Source of the DNA: Planctomycetota bacterium
GTDB taxonomy: Bacteria; Planctomycetota; Planctomycetia; Pirellulales; Thermoguttaceae
DNA length: 7,747 nucleotides
Direction of reading: 5' to 3'
Assembly: GCA_023397045.1 (NCBI GenBank)
Contig: JAEWUR010000139.1
Span: forward strand, 1 to 7,747
In this document: piece by piece, positions 1 to 5,644 of the stretch
How the letters are laid out: every line of letters starts with the position of its first letter
How positions within the stretch are numbered: the first letter of the stretch is position 1
Position numbers and translations under genes: made by a program
Notes under the pieces: generated by a model
Database searches by the model: none
Told to the model about the DNA's origin: nothing
Seen by the model: only the letters and a program-made list of their open reading frames with translations

Positions 1-1242
1 GTGATGGCCGATGCCTTGGTCGTGGATCCAGTCGATCATCGCGGCGATCGGCCGATCGAATCGGACGCGGAGTGGATTGCCGGGGAAGACCATCGAGGTG
101 GAGAGGGCCTCGCCTTCGACGACGGCCATTTGATAGCCGGTCAAGCTGGGGATGATGTTGAGCATGGTGACCGGGCCGGGTTTGGCGGTGAACAGCGCGC
201 AGACGCCGCGGCCCATCAGGCGGACGGAATTGAGTTGAACGTCTTCGGGGCGCTCGGCCAGATGGAACGAGCCCGAGCCGCAGTGGCTCAGGATGATCGT
301 GTCGTCGTCCAACGGGTCGAGCCAGTCGGTGTTGTGCGTCGGCTGACCGGTTAGCAGCGTGAGCATGAGTTGGCCCAACGCGCCGCCGACGTCGCCCTCG
401 CAGGCCATGGGAATGTTTTGATCGGCCAGCAGCGAGGCGGCCAGGCAGACGCGGCCCATCAGGTGCGGATAGCAGCCGATGGCGAGTGCGTCGAGGTTGT
501 GTTGCTCGACGAGTTTTTCGATGGCGAGGTAGATCTTCATCGAGTCGAGGCCTTCGGCGTCGGCGACCTTGCAGCAGCCGGCGCGGCGGACGACCTCTTG
601 CCATTTCTCGGCGGCCTGCCGGTCGGGCCGTTCGGCGGCGTCGGCAAGCATCTGCGGCAGATCGAGTGCGACGACGCGCGGTCCGAAGGTTTTTTTGAGC
701 GGCAGTTCGTTGACCGTGGCCTCGGTCATGCCGTTGACGCGATGGCCGGCCAGACCGATCTTCGCGCGGCGAAGCCGGTAGGCGAGCGACGCCGCACGGA
801 GGAACGACAACGCACGTCGACGGCTGTCGGCCGAGTCGAGCGGTCCGAAGACGGCGTGATAGGGCGTTTCGAGCTGCTTCAGATAGGACGCGAGTTGTTG
901 GATGCCGCAGAGCGCGCCGGTCTCCATGCCAGGCAGAGACCAGAGGAGCAATGGCGCCCGACATTCCTCCAGCAGATCGAGAGCGAGATAGTCTTCGAAC
1001 CAACTGGTGGCGATCAGGGCGACGGCTTCGACGTGCGATTCGGCGAGTTTTCGGCCGACGGCGGTTGCTTTTTCAGGCCGATCGACCGGGCCGACGTTGA
1101 CCACTTCGCAGCCGGCTTCTTGCAGTATCCGGGCGAGATCATCGGCGGCCTTCGGGGCGTGATCGGCTCCGACTTCCAGCGGGCTGCACAGCGAACCGAC
1201 GCCGACGCGCGGGATCAGAGGTTTTTTCTGGAGGTCGGCCAT
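1..1242 (-). CDS. FucI/AraA-type sugar isomerase family protein, C-terminus cut off by the window edge
   Basis: The frame is open for 414 codons from an ATG and leaves the window before any stop. AAGGAA lies 8 nt upstream of the ATG. The N-terminal half looks like the Rossmann-like domains of the L-fucose/L-arabinose isomerase fold. The later part has the family landmarks ACEGDVGGAL (about 280-289), NTDW (304-307), LSHCGSG (318-324) and a terminal GHH (412-414). In E. coli FucI the metal is held by Glu337, Asp361 and His528. Glu282 and Asp306 here keep the same 24-residue spacing, and His413 or His414 would be the third ligand. This suggests a metal-dependent aldose-ketose isomerase in the cytoplasm. 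The sugar is unknown, and this family also contains members without known isomerase activity. By family length perhaps 30-60 residues are missing. It is the most downstream gene seen in the minus-strand cluster, 118 nt behind the preceding stop. Confidence 0.88.
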   Translation of the reverse strand, partial: MADLQKKPLIPRVGVGSLCSPLEVGADHAPKAADDLARILQEAGCEVVNVGPVDRPEKATAVGRKLAESHVEAVALIATSWFEDYLALDLLEECRAPLLLWSLPGMETGALCGIQQLASYLKQLETPYHAVFGPLDSADSRRRALSFLRAASLAYRLRRAKIGLAGHRVNGMTEATVNELPLKKTFGPRVVALDLPQMLADAAERPDRQAAEKWQEVVRRAGCCKVADAEGLDSMKIYLAIEKLVEQHNLDALAIGCYPHLMGRVCLAASLLADQNIPMACEGDVGGALGQLMLTLLTGQPTHNTDWLDPLDDDTIILSHCGSGSFHLAERPEDVQLNSVRLMGRGVCALFTAKPGPVTMLNIIPSLTGYQMAVVEGEALSTSMVFPGNPLRVRFDRPIAAMIDWIHDQGIGHH

Positions 1243-1360
1243 GTGCGATATTCCTTGTTTTTTGATAGTCAGCAAAGTAATGCAGCGGAATTTCGAGCCA
1301 TTTTGACACAAATCCGGCCTTCCGTTGGTCGGCCTCGTTGGATTCTCAATCTGACCCTCA
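1243..1360. other. Intergenic gap between isomerase and URO-D-like gene A
   Basis: These 118 nt hold the isomerase ribosome binding site (AAGGAA, minus strand, 1251-1256). I see no convincing terminator: a weak GGCC-type inverted repeat near 1317-1340 lacks a strong stem and a T run. Unlike the three gaps upstream, there is no full GA-rich hairpin; only a CCCTCA string is present just behind the URO-D-like A stop. The two genes may therefore be cotranscribed. Confidence 0.5.
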
Positions 1361-2479
1361 CTATTGAGCGGCGAACTCTGGATTGCGAATTTCTCCGACG
1401 GCGTCGATCATCGCGCGGAAATTCTCGGGCTTGACCGGAGGGTTGATTTCGGAGGAACTGGCGACGAACATGCCGCCCGTCTCCAGGACGTTGGTTTCGA
1501 GGATATGGCGGTGAACAACGGCCCGAACTTGTTCGGGTTGGCCCCGCTCCATCAGATCGACGCCGTCGATGCCGCCTGCCCAGACCATTTGCGGGTAGGT
1601 GTTCTTCATTTCGACGATGTCCATTCCCGCGTTTGGCTCCAGGCAGTAGAAGCCGTCGACGCCCGCGGCCATCAGACCGGGCAGGGCCGGCTTGTAATTG
1701 CCGTCGCTGTGGAAGAGGACTTTGACGCCGTGTTCGTGCCAGGCGTCGGCTAAATGGCGGACCGGCTCGTGATGGTAGCGGTGGCAGAAGTCGGGCGAGA
1801 AGATCGGGCCTCGCTTCGAGGAGAAATCTTCGGGGATCAGGATGACGGGGGAAAGCGACGGATCGGCTACCGCATGAATTCGCCGCAATTCGGCTTGGAC
1901 CGAGGCGGCCATGAATTCGTCGAGGACCTCGGGATAGTCCATGAAGAAATAGGTGTACAGATCGAGGCCCATTTTGTCGTAGACTTCGCAGAACCGCGTG
2001 AAGCTGAAATTCAGAATGACGGTTTCACCGATTCGCGCCTGAGTTTCGAGCATTTCGTTGCGATAGGCTTCGCGCGCCGCATGGGCGTCGAAGCGAGTTT
2101 CGCGGACTTTTCGCGTTTCTCCGATCAGCCAATCGCGAGCGCCCTCGGGGTTGGAAAACGGACGGGCGGCGTGCCACGACTGCCAGTTATCGTTCTGGAT
2201 CACGAAGCCGTCTTCGGTCGTGAATCGATCGGTTCCTTTGGGAGCGACCAGCGGCATGATCAGGTCGGTCGTTCGGCGAACCGTTTCGCCGATATCGTCG
2301 ACCGTGTAGTTGAAACCGTCGATCGACTTGCCCGTGACCATCGAAATGACGCTGGGATTGTAGCTCAACTGTTCGAGGATTGCGGCCCGGTCGACCGGCT
2401 GGTGGTTCAGCGTGGCCTCGACCCGCTCGCGCTTGGTCATGGCGTCGGCGGGGAACAGTTTTTCGAATGCGTTCGTCAT
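1361..2479 (-). CDS. Uroporphyrinogen-decarboxylase-fold protein A (MtaA/CmuA-like superfamily, not HemE)
   Basis: This 372-residue protein has the URO-D TIM-barrel pattern. Landmarks are the N-terminal TKRERVEATLNHQPVDR (about 15-31), EDFSSKRGPIFSP (217-229), VLFHSDGNYKPAL (254-266), a GVDGFYCLEP strand (273-282), AGGIDG (301-306) and a C-terminal PENFRAMIDA (351-360). HemE's N-terminal FMRQAGRY signature is absent. The His-x-Cys zinc site of MtaA/MtbA methyltransferases reads His257-Ser-Asp259 here, and Ser341-343 stands where those enzymes usually carry the later Cys. Relatives with the HSDG motif are common beside sugar-catabolism genes and mostly uncharacterised. The start was chosen at the ATG with GAGGA 6 nt upstream; an in-frame ATG 54 nt earlier (2533) has no good site. 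Decarboxylation, methyl transfer or another lyase reaction are all possible. Confidence 0.9.
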   Translation of the reverse strand: MTNAFEKLFPADAMTKRERVEATLNHQPVDRAAILEQLSYNPSVISMVTGKSIDGFNYTVDDIGETVRRTTDLIMPLVAPKGTDRFTTEDGFVIQNDNWQSWHAARPFSNPEGARDWLIGETRKVRETRFDAHAAREAYRNEMLETQARIGETVILNFSFTRFCEVYDKMGLDLYTYFFMDYPEVLDEFMAASVQAELRRIHAVADPSLSPVILIPEDFSSKRGPIFSPDFCHRYHHEPVRHLADAWHEHGVKVLFHSDGNYKPALPGLMAAGVDGFYCLEPNAGMDIVEMKNTYPQMVWAGGIDGVDLMERGQPEQVRAVVHRHILETNVLETGGMFVASSSEINPPVKPENFRAMIDAVGEIRNPEFAAQ

Positions 2480-2571
2480 TGCGGGTCCTCGGAAAATCGT
2501 TGACCGCGGCGGGCGAGTCCCAATACCGTTCAATTCGGCACACGTATTTGTTGTATCGCAATCTTCGTCGC
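2480..2571. promoter_or_regulatory. Leader of URO-D-like gene A
   Basis: This is the stretch between the structured repeat and the start of URO-D-like A, read on the minus strand. GAGGA (2486-2490) is the ribosome binding site. The upstream half is comparatively AT-rich and could hold a promoter, but no well-spaced -35/-10 pair stands out. The structured repeat lies directly upstream and separates this gene from URO-D-like B. Confidence 0.4.
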
Positions 2572-2689
2572 GGGTGCCCCCGATAGCTTGTCTATCGGGG
2601 TGCCGAAAGGCACGAGAGGAGTTGTTGTCTCTCGGCAGAAAACCTCTTGCGGCTTCGCCGCCCTGATAGCCGAGCTATCAGGGCCACCC
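2572..2689 (-). repeat. 118-nt structured repeat, copy 1 (inverted relative to copy 2)
   Basis: The reverse complement of this block aligns without gaps to 4112-4229, with 112 of 118 bases identical by hand alignment. Read on the minus strand it starts GGGTGGCCC and contains a 10-bp hairpin (CCCTGATAGC, loop TCG), a small CGGC/GCCG hairpin, an AAGAGG...CTCCTCT arm, a GTGCC/GGCAC hairpin and a CCCGATAG/CTATCGGG hairpin. The ends GGGTG/CACCC could close the whole fold. One substitution breaks the longer outer stem found in copy 2. No transposase and no clear target-site duplication are visible. It may be a MITE- or REP-like dispersed element or a structured RNA. Confidence 0.88.
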
Positions 2690-2710
2690 AGAGCGTCCTT
2701 TGTTGATCGG

Positions 2711-2743
2711 CCCTCACCCTAGCCCTCTCCCGAAGGGAGAGGG
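2711..2743. repeat. GA-rich hairpin element behind URO-D-like gene B
   Basis: The plus strand reads CCCTCACCCTAG followed by a perfect 9-bp stem, CCCTCTCCC (2723-2731) and GGGAGAGGG (2735-2743), with loop GAA. On the transcribed minus strand the stem begins 13 nt after the TAA of URO-D-like B. It is strong enough to act as a transcription barrier or a 3'-end stabiliser, but it has no T run. Similar units lie at 4278-4310 and, degenerate, at 4067-4094 and 5599-5639. Confidence 0.8.
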
Positions 2744-2756
2744 GACCGGACATCGG

Positions 2757-3995
2757 TTATCGGAACTCCTTCCAGGCCTCGATCATCGTTTGAACGCCTT
2801 CCCAGGGCGTGTCGGGGAAGATGGCGTCCATCGGGTGGAGGATGAAACGGTTTGTGGGGCCGAGGATTTCGATCGCGCGGCGGACCTCGTCGCGGATGCG
2901 TTGCGGGTCGCCCGAGGCGAGTGTCAAGGCGTTCGTGCCGCCGACCATCGTCATGCGGTCGCCGAACAGGTCCCGGGCTTTTTCCAGCGAGATGCCGTCG
3001 AGCACCGGGTCGACGAAGTAGAGCACATCGACGCCGGCGTCGGCCAATCGAGGGCCGAGCCGTTCGACGCCGGTTGTCATCACGTAGCCGAACTTCTTGC
3101 CATGCCGATGGGCCGCGGCAGTCATCTCGGCCAGGTGCGGATAGACGAAGCGATCGAACAAACGCGGCGACCAGAAATCGGTTGACGAATACCAGCCGCG
3201 TTGGCAGACCATGTCGATGCCGTCGGTCGAGGCCGCCAGTTCGGTTCGGGCCAAGTCGGTTTCGGCGATCAGGTCGATCAGTTGTCCAAAAACCTCGGGG
3301 GCGTCCATCGACATCATCACCGCGCCTTGCGTGCCGGTGAACCAGACGGCGGCATCGATGCCGAAGGCGCTCCATGCCTGGGTGAAGAGCCCGCGCTGGT
3401 CGGCAAAGGTCTTCATTTTCGCCACGCGGTCGGCGAACCATTGACGCTGGGCAGCGTCAGGCGGCATGAACAGGTGTCGGAGCGCGGCGACGTCGTCGGC
3501 CGAGTGGACCGGATGGTGCGTCGCCCGGGCGACGTTGTAGTCCTCGATGATCTTGACGCACTTGGGCTGGATCGGCCAACCGGCCGGTTCTTCGGCCGTC
3601 CGCCACGCGGCATGATGCAGCGGACCGGACGGCGTCGTGTAGTCGCGCACCATGACGGGATATTTTTCACTTCCCCGCGCATCGCCTGGCGGCAGGACGC
3701 TGTCTTGGAACGTCACGGCAGGATCTTGCCCCCAGGGCACCGAGACTTCGAGCACGTCGTCGATGCCGAGCGAGAGCCACGCCTCGGCCCGACGGAACTC
3801 GTCCTCCAATTCCCAAGGGTACGGCAATTCGTGGAGATGCTCCAAACGTTTTGTATACCAATAGGGGACGGGCTGGCCGTTGGTTTCCCATTGCAGATGC
3901 TTGGGAGCGGCAAAGCCGAAGCACCACGTCGTTAGCGGGACATGGTCGGCCGGCTGGCCGTTGATGGCGGCAAGGATGCGGTCTTTCGAGGTCAT
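2757..3995 (-). CDS. Uroporphyrinogen-decarboxylase-fold protein B (divergent paralogue)
   Basis: This 412-residue cytoplasmic protein begins MTSKDRILAAINGQPADHVP, the usual start of URO-D-like methyltransferase-superfamily proteins. Later landmarks are FTQAWSAFGI (204-213), CQRGWYSSTDFWSP (264-277), KKFGYVMTTG (300-309), a GVDVLYFVDP strand (321-330), MVGGTNA (350-356), FILHPMDAIFPDTP (384-397) and WEGVQTMIEAW (398-408). It lacks the HemE signature. Where MtaA/MtbA carry His-x-Cys it has Tyr304-Val-Met306, and where they carry the later Cys it has His387-Pro. It is clearly not a recent duplicate of protein A; the two share mainly the fold. The start is set by AGGAA 7 nt upstream; the frame stays open about 160 nt further upstream, but only through repeat DNA. 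It is flanked by inverted copies of the 118-nt repeat. Function unknown; a partner or substrate-specific relative of protein A is plausible. Confidence 0.9.
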   Translation of the reverse strand: MTSKDRILAAINGQPADHVPLTTWCFGFAAPKHLQWETNGQPVPYWYTKRLEHLHELPYPWELEDEFRRAEAWLSLGIDDVLEVSVPWGQDPAVTFQDSVLPPGDARGSEKYPVMVRDYTTPSGPLHHAAWRTAEEPAGWPIQPKCVKIIEDYNVARATHHPVHSADDVAALRHLFMPPDAAQRQWFADRVAKMKTFADQRGLFTQAWSAFGIDAAVWFTGTQGAVMMSMDAPEVFGQLIDLIAETDLARTELAASTDGIDMVCQRGWYSSTDFWSPRLFDRFVYPHLAEMTAAAHRHGKKFGYVMTTGVERLGPRLADAGVDVLYFVDPVLDGISLEKARDLFGDRMTMVGGTNALTLASGDPQRIRDEVRRAIEILGPTNRFILHPMDAIFPDTPWEGVQTMIEAWKEFR

Positions 3996-4019
3996 CGGAT
4001 GGTTCCTGAATGGCGGATC

Positions 4020-4090
4020 GTGATTTGCTGGTTGAGGGCGGTGGAAGATGTTTCTTCTTGGGCACGCCCTCAGCCTAACCCTCTCCCCGG
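4020..4090. repeat. Direct repeat of about 70 nt, copy 1
   Basis: This 71-nt block matches 4232-4300. The first 31 bases (GTGATTTGCTGG through GAAGATG) are identical, and the rest differs by a few substitutions and small length changes in the T/C tract and C run. Its 3' end contains a GA-rich element (CCCTCAGCC...) whose right hairpin arm is lost after CCCCGGGGGC. Confidence 0.88.
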
Positions 4091-4111
4091 GGGCTTTTTC
4101 TTCGGCGCGCT

Positions 4112-4229
4112 GGGTGGCCCTGATAGCTCGGCTATCAGGGCGGCGAAGCCGCAAGAGGTTTTTTGCCGAGAAACAACGACTCCTCTTGTGCCTTTCGGCA
4201 CCCCGATAGGCAAGCTATCGGGGCCACCC
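4112..4229 (+). repeat. 118-nt structured repeat, copy 2
   Basis: The ends GGGTGGCCC and GGGCCACCC are perfect 9-bp terminal inverted repeats. Inside are five hairpins: CCCTGATAGC/GCTATCAGGG (4118-4140), CGGC/GCCG (4141-4151), CAAGAGG/CCTCTTG (4152-4188, 23-nt loop), GTGCC/GGCAC (4188-4201) and CCCGATAG/CTATCGGG (4202-4222). Of the six differences from copy 1, four fall in predicted loops. One in the CAAGAGG stem becomes a G-U pair on the minus-strand RNA, and one disrupts the outer stem. It lies in the 5' leader of URO-D-like B if that gene is read through from the aminotransferase. Confidence 0.88.
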
Positions 4230-4231
4230 AT

Positions 4232-4300
4232 GTGATTTGCTGGTTGAGGGCGGTGGAAGATGTTTTTCTTGGGCGCGCCCTCACTCTAACCCTCTCCCGG
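4232..4300. repeat. Direct repeat of about 70 nt, copy 2
   Basis: Second copy of the 4020-4090 block, offset 212 nt. It continues into a full-length GA-rich hairpin that copy 1 has lost. The two copies bracket the 118-nt structured repeat, so this is either a partial tandem duplication with a 212-nt period or a long duplication made when the structured repeat arrived. Confidence 0.88.
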
Positions 4301-4310
4301 AGGGAGAGGG
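4278..4310. repeat. GA-rich hairpin element behind the aminotransferase gene
   Basis: CCCTCACTCTAA is followed by a perfect 9-bp stem, CCCTCTCCC (4290-4298) and GGGAGAGGG (4302-4310), with loop GGA. On the minus strand it starts 3 nt after the aminotransferase TAA. It could work as a transcription attenuator or a block to 3' exonucleases; there is no T run for a classical intrinsic terminator. Confidence 0.8.
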
Positions 4311-4313
4311 GAC

Positions 4314-5534
4314 TTATGCGACGGCTTGACGGATGGCCTCGGCGGCGCTTTGTTCTTGTTCCGGGGTCAAACGCGAAGGGATCGGCACCAAGACGGCACG
4401 CTCGAACAGCGCATCGCTCGTCGGACATGCGCCCTTGTCATAGGAGTAGACGCTTTGGGCGTTTTCGGCCAACGACCACGGATTGCCTGCGGGCGAGAGC
4501 GGAACCTTGCCGACCAGCGACGGAATGTTGTAGTAAATGTGCAGGCCGTATTCGGCGATGCGGAAGACGTTGTGCAGACCGAACTCGCGCATCTTGGTGA
4601 CGGCCGTAACGGCCTTCTCGGCACTCGGCAACATGAACATCAGGAACGTGCCCGTGTCGCCCTCGGCGTCGTTCAGGCGTCGGAACTCGATGCCGGGCGT
4701 TCCTTCGAGCAGCGACTTGATTCGGTTGTTCGATGCGCGCATGTGGTCGAGGATCTGCGGCAGTTTCTTGAGTTGGACCGAGGCGATCGCGCCGCAGACT
4801 TCGGTCATGCGCCGTCCGCCGCCCCAAGCGATGGCGTAGGGTTCGGGCGTGGCGAGTCGGCCGTTTTTGCGGATCAAGCCCATGTCGTGGGCGGCGAAGG
4901 CTCGGTAATAGAGCTTTTCGTCGTTGGTGATCAAGAGTCCGCCTTCGCCGCAAGTCATGTTCTTATTGAGTTGCAGGCTGAAGATGCCCATGCTTCCGAA
5001 GGTGCCGAGGCGTTGGCCCTTGTAGGTGCCGCCGTTGGCCTGGGCGCAGTCTTCGAGCACGGGAATGCCGTGCTTATTCGCAACCGCCATGATGGCGTCC
5101 ATGTTGCAGGGGCTGCCGGCCATGTGGATCGGCAGGATGAGCTTGGTGCGGGGCGTGATCTTCTTTTCGAGGTCGACCGGGTCGAGGCAGAAACTCTCGT
5201 CAACTTCGCAGAGCACGGGAATGGCATTCGCTTGGACGACGGCGCCGACGCTGGCGACCCACATGAACGCGGGCAGGATGACTTCGCAGCCGGGGCCGAT
5301 GCCCAGGGCGGCCATCGAGGCGCACAGGGCGCCGGTTCCGCTGTTGAGGCCCAAGGCATAGGGAGTCTTGTAGAACTCGCGCGCCGCGGCTTCGTAGAGG
5401 TCGGCGTATTTCGCCTTGCCAAGGCCGTAGTAGCGGAAGAGTGATCCGTTTCGCAGGACGTCGAGCGTCACTTCTTCTTCTTGGTTGTCGAGCCAGTAGG
5501 CGCCGGGGAATTCAAACGGCCAATCGACGTGCAT
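4314..5534 (-). CDS. DegT/DnrJ/EryC1/StrS-family PLP-dependent aminotransferase
   Basis: This 406-residue protein has a normal length for a family that moves an amino group, usually from glutamate or glutamine, onto keto-sugars or keto-cyclitols. Visible landmarks: LNSGTGAL (63-70) at the cofactor phosphate site, the LPIHMAGSPCNMDAI segment (134-148), EDCAQANGG (161-169) with Asp162 contacting the pyridine nitrogen, and the Schiff-base Lys191 in LQLNKNMTCGEGG (187-199). All key residues are present, so it should be active. The start at 5534 is preferred because GAGGA lies 8 nt upstream; an ATG five codons earlier (5549) has no comparable site. A 9-bp inverted repeat could mask that site. Homologues often serve surface-sugar synthesis, but here the gene sits in an apparent regulated uptake cluster. 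Some family members act instead as regulators or dehydratases, so the exact reaction is open. Confidence 0.93.
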   Translation of the reverse strand: MHVDWPFEFPGAYWLDNQEEEVTLDVLRNGSLFRYYGLGKAKYADLYEAAAREFYKTPYALGLNSGTGALCASMAALGIGPGCEVILPAFMWVASVGAVVQANAIPVLCEVDESFCLDPVDLEKKITPRTKLILPIHMAGSPCNMDAIMAVANKHGIPVLEDCAQANGGTYKGQRLGTFGSMGIFSLQLNKNMTCGEGGLLITNDEKLYYRAFAAHDMGLIRKNGRLATPEPYAIAWGGGRRMTEVCGAIASVQLKKLPQILDHMRASNNRIKSLLEGTPGIEFRRLNDAEGDTGTFLMFMLPSAEKAVTAVTKMREFGLHNVFRIAEYGLHIYYNIPSLVGKVPLSPAGNPWSLAENAQSVYSYDKGACPTSDALFERAVLVPIPSRLTPEQEQSAAEAIRQAVA

Positions 5535-5539
5535 GGTAG

Positions 5540-5592
5540 GATTCCTCATCGAGTATTGGTGTAGATGGTGGTGTTGGATATGGTGAGGAATC
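5540..5592 (-). promoter_or_regulatory. Possible RBS-masking stem in the aminotransferase leader
   Basis: On the minus strand GATTCCTCA (5592-5584) pairs perfectly over 9 bp with TGAGGAATC (5548-5540). The downstream arm contains the aminotransferase Shine-Dalgarno GAGGA. The 35-nt loop is C/A-rich with a single G, so it should stay unpaired. This could limit translation until the stem is opened. No experimental evidence; the long loop lowers the stability. Confidence 0.4.
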
Positions 5593-5598
5593 GGGCCG

Positions 5599-5639
5599 CC
5601 CTCACCCCCTGCCCCTCTCCCGCTTGCGGGCGAGGAGAG
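5599..5639. repeat. GA-rich hairpin element behind the regulator gene (variant)
   Basis: This variant reads CCCTCACCCCCTGCCCCTC followed by a CCCGC/GCGGG stem (5619-5623, 5626-5630) and an outer CTCT/AGAG pairing with a 5-nt bulge. On the minus strand it begins 5 nt after the regulator stop, with a short A-rich stretch (CAAAA) before it. It may reduce read-through from the regulator into the aminotransferase. Confidence 0.65.
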
Positions 5640-5644
5640 TTTTG

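Larger units (their letters stand above)
3996..4313. other. Repeat-filled intergenic region between aminotransferase and URO-D-like gene B
   Basis: This 318-nt gap has no credible gene. In plus-strand order it holds the URO-D-like B ribosome binding site (minus-strand AGGAA, 4003-4007), direct-repeat copy 1 (4020-4090) with a degenerate GA-rich hairpin, a 21-nt spacer, the 118-nt structured repeat (4112-4229), direct-repeat copy 2 (4232-4300), and a complete GA-rich hairpin touching the aminotransferase stop. Reading frames that cross it are built from repeat sequence. I see no clear promoter. Confidence 0.75.

Noticed and set aside
1303..1308. Perfect TTGACA -35 hexamer on the plus strand
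   Set aside because: No -10-like sequence follows at 16-18 bp, and it would drive antisense into URO-D-like A. Probably chance.
370..1434. Long plus-strand open frame opposite the isomerase gene
   Set aside because: It mirrors the isomerase codons, has no recognisable domain, and extends across the isomerase leader into the end of URO-D-like A. The minus-strand frame has clear FucI-family motifs and a good ribosome binding site.
2580..2666. Shared peptide reading IACLSGCRKA...KPLAASPP encoded by both 118-nt repeat copies
   Set aside because: Four of the five substitutions inside this frame change the amino acid, so there is no sign of protein-level selection. The frames begin in unrelated sequence and the conservation is explained by the DNA or RNA repeat.
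2757..3995. Calling either URO-D-fold gene hemE
   Set aside because: Neither carries HemE's N-terminal FMRQAGRY signature, both are divergent, and neither sits with other heme genes.
4112..4229. The cloverleaf-like repeat as a tRNA or a known riboswitch
   Set aside because: It has no anticodon-arm or T-arm consensus, is too long for a normal tRNA, and matches no riboswitch motif that I can recognise.
4326..5444. Long plus-strand open frame opposite the aminotransferase gene
   Set aside because: High GC makes long antisense frames common. The minus strand encodes a complete DegT-family protein with its PLP lysine.
2711..5639. Recurring GA-rich palindromes as a CRISPR array
   Set aside because: The copies are hundreds to thousands of bases apart, variable, and separated by genes; there are no regular spacers or cas genes.
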